A program made the translations under genes and the position numbers. Of a DNA stretch of 36,256 nucleotides, positions 35,376-36,256 are shown one piece after another. Source of the DNA: Desulfobacteraceae bacterium (GTDB taxonomy: Bacteria > Desulfobacterota > Desulfobacteria > Desulfobacterales > UBA11574); NCBI GenBank assembly GCA_030613575.1, contig JAUWLP010000003.1:1-36256 (forward strand). Reading direction: 5' to 3'. Position 1 is the stretch's first letter. Every line of letters starts with the position of its first letter. Below the pieces are notes generated by a model. The model was not told the DNA's origin, searched no databases, and saw only the letters and a program-made list of their open reading frames with translations.

Positions 35376-35882
35376 TCAGATGACGTTTCCGATCAGAAAT
35401 TCCTTTATGCTTTCCTTAATCTTACCCTCAGGCAACTCCTCTAAATAATTAAAACAATTTATACACAAACAGACAAGATCTTCGTTCTCAAGGATTTCTC
35501 CAGAAGGCACCTTTTCACCGCATAAGTCACAGGAACAGCTTAATCCATGAACATTCCCACCATAAACTGTATGACTTTTAGCCAGATATTGGATGCCAAT
35601 TCCATAACAGGAAGTTTCACTTTTATCTATTTTTTTGCACCATTTTACTTTCGCCCGATAGGCCTTGTAAGCTTCAGGGCCAGGCGTATCAGGCGTGTAA
35701 TGTATCATTTTAATGCAAATATCTGACTTTTGCTTGATGGCATGGTCTGACTCGAAATACATACCGCCCAGGCCGCTATTATACATTTTGGCATTATAAT
35801 AGTTTTCCGTATCATAATCTGCATACATGATAGGGGCTTCATAAGAATTGCGAGAATACGCTCTTTTTATTAATGCAGACAT
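35376..35882 (-). CDS. PilZ-like domain with C-terminal Cys-rich (zinc-ribbon-like) extension
   Basis: IKRAYSRNSYEAPIMYAD...YNSGLGGMYFESDHAIKQKSDICIKM, then CSCDLCGEKVP...DLVCLCINCFNYLEEL. Confidence 0.7.
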   Translation of the reverse strand: MSALIKRAYSRNSYEAPIMYADYDTENYYNAKMYNSGLGGMYFESDHAIKQKSDICIKMIHYTPDTPGPEAYKAYRAKVKWCKKIDKSETSCYGIGIQYLAKSHTVYGGNVHGLSCSCDLCGEKVPSGEILENEDLVCLCINCFNYLEELPEGKIKESIKEFLIGNVI

Positions 35883-36094
35883 TTTTTCACTCCTACTCTT
35901 TTGAAATTATATCGTATTTAAAAAACACCCTTTTCCTCCATAAAATTGTTGTATTTTGTAACCAAGAATATGCACAGACATGCCATCAACATGTTGCGAC
36001 TTTAGGATGATCGGTTAGGATCATGATTTTATTTTGCCCTGAAAAACTTGGCCCTTTGGGCCAGGTCAGAGATAGATGGCTCTGCCTTGGAGTT

Positions 36095-36256
36095 TTGTGT
36101 CTAAAATCACAAATTCCAAGCACCAAATTACAAATAAATCTCAAATTCCAATATTCAATGACCAAAACCTTCCAGGGCGAGACATTGTTTGGATTTTCGA
36201 ATTTCGGTCATTGGAAATTGTTTGTAATTTGTAATTTGATATTTGGGATTTCAATA
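36095..36256. repeat. AT-rich inverted repeat region, related to the 30538-30650 tract
   Basis: Reverse complement of 36104-36155 (TTGGAATTTGAGATTTATTTGTAATTTGGTGCTTGGAATTTGTGATTTT) aligns to the 30.55 kb tract; a self-complementary second half continues to the window end. Confidence 0.7.

Overview
The window looks like a bacterial chromosome segment, probably from a Desulfobacterota-type sulfate reducer (inferred from gene content and style, not proven). The left two thirds hold mostly recognisable operons. They include a Lon-type protease with a receiver (REC) domain inserted just before its AAA+ module, a radical SAM protein, and citrate synthase followed by a translationally coupled cassette of a DUF1704/QEGLA-type metallopeptidase and two ATP-grasp proteins. 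Next come an RNase Z-like/DHH pair and an F0-only ATP synthase cluster: atpZ-like, atpI, atpB, a four-hairpin concatenated c subunit, a single-hairpin c subunit, b' and b. ClpB follows, then a TPP-riboswitch-controlled thiC-thiF-thiG-thiH-thiS-thiE operon. The right third (about 24.3-36.3 kb) is an accessory region of small minus-strand regulatory genes: PilZ x2, CBM48 x2, STAS-like, KH, receiver, a PAS histidine kinase with a NarL-type regulator, CFA synthase and a glycogen-synthase-like GT5. It carries a four-copy dispersed intergenic element and several gene-end fragments. The strongest candidates for undescribed biology are: (1) the four-hairpin F-type c subunit, with complete two-carboxylate ion sites in hairpins 1 and 4 and both carboxylates lost in hairpins 2 and 3; (2) the DUF1704 plus double ATP-grasp cassette, a possible amino-acid/peptide ligation and removal system; (3) the REC-Lon protease; and (4) the repeated, covarying intergenic element upstream of four small genes. 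All calls were made by eye, with no database searches.
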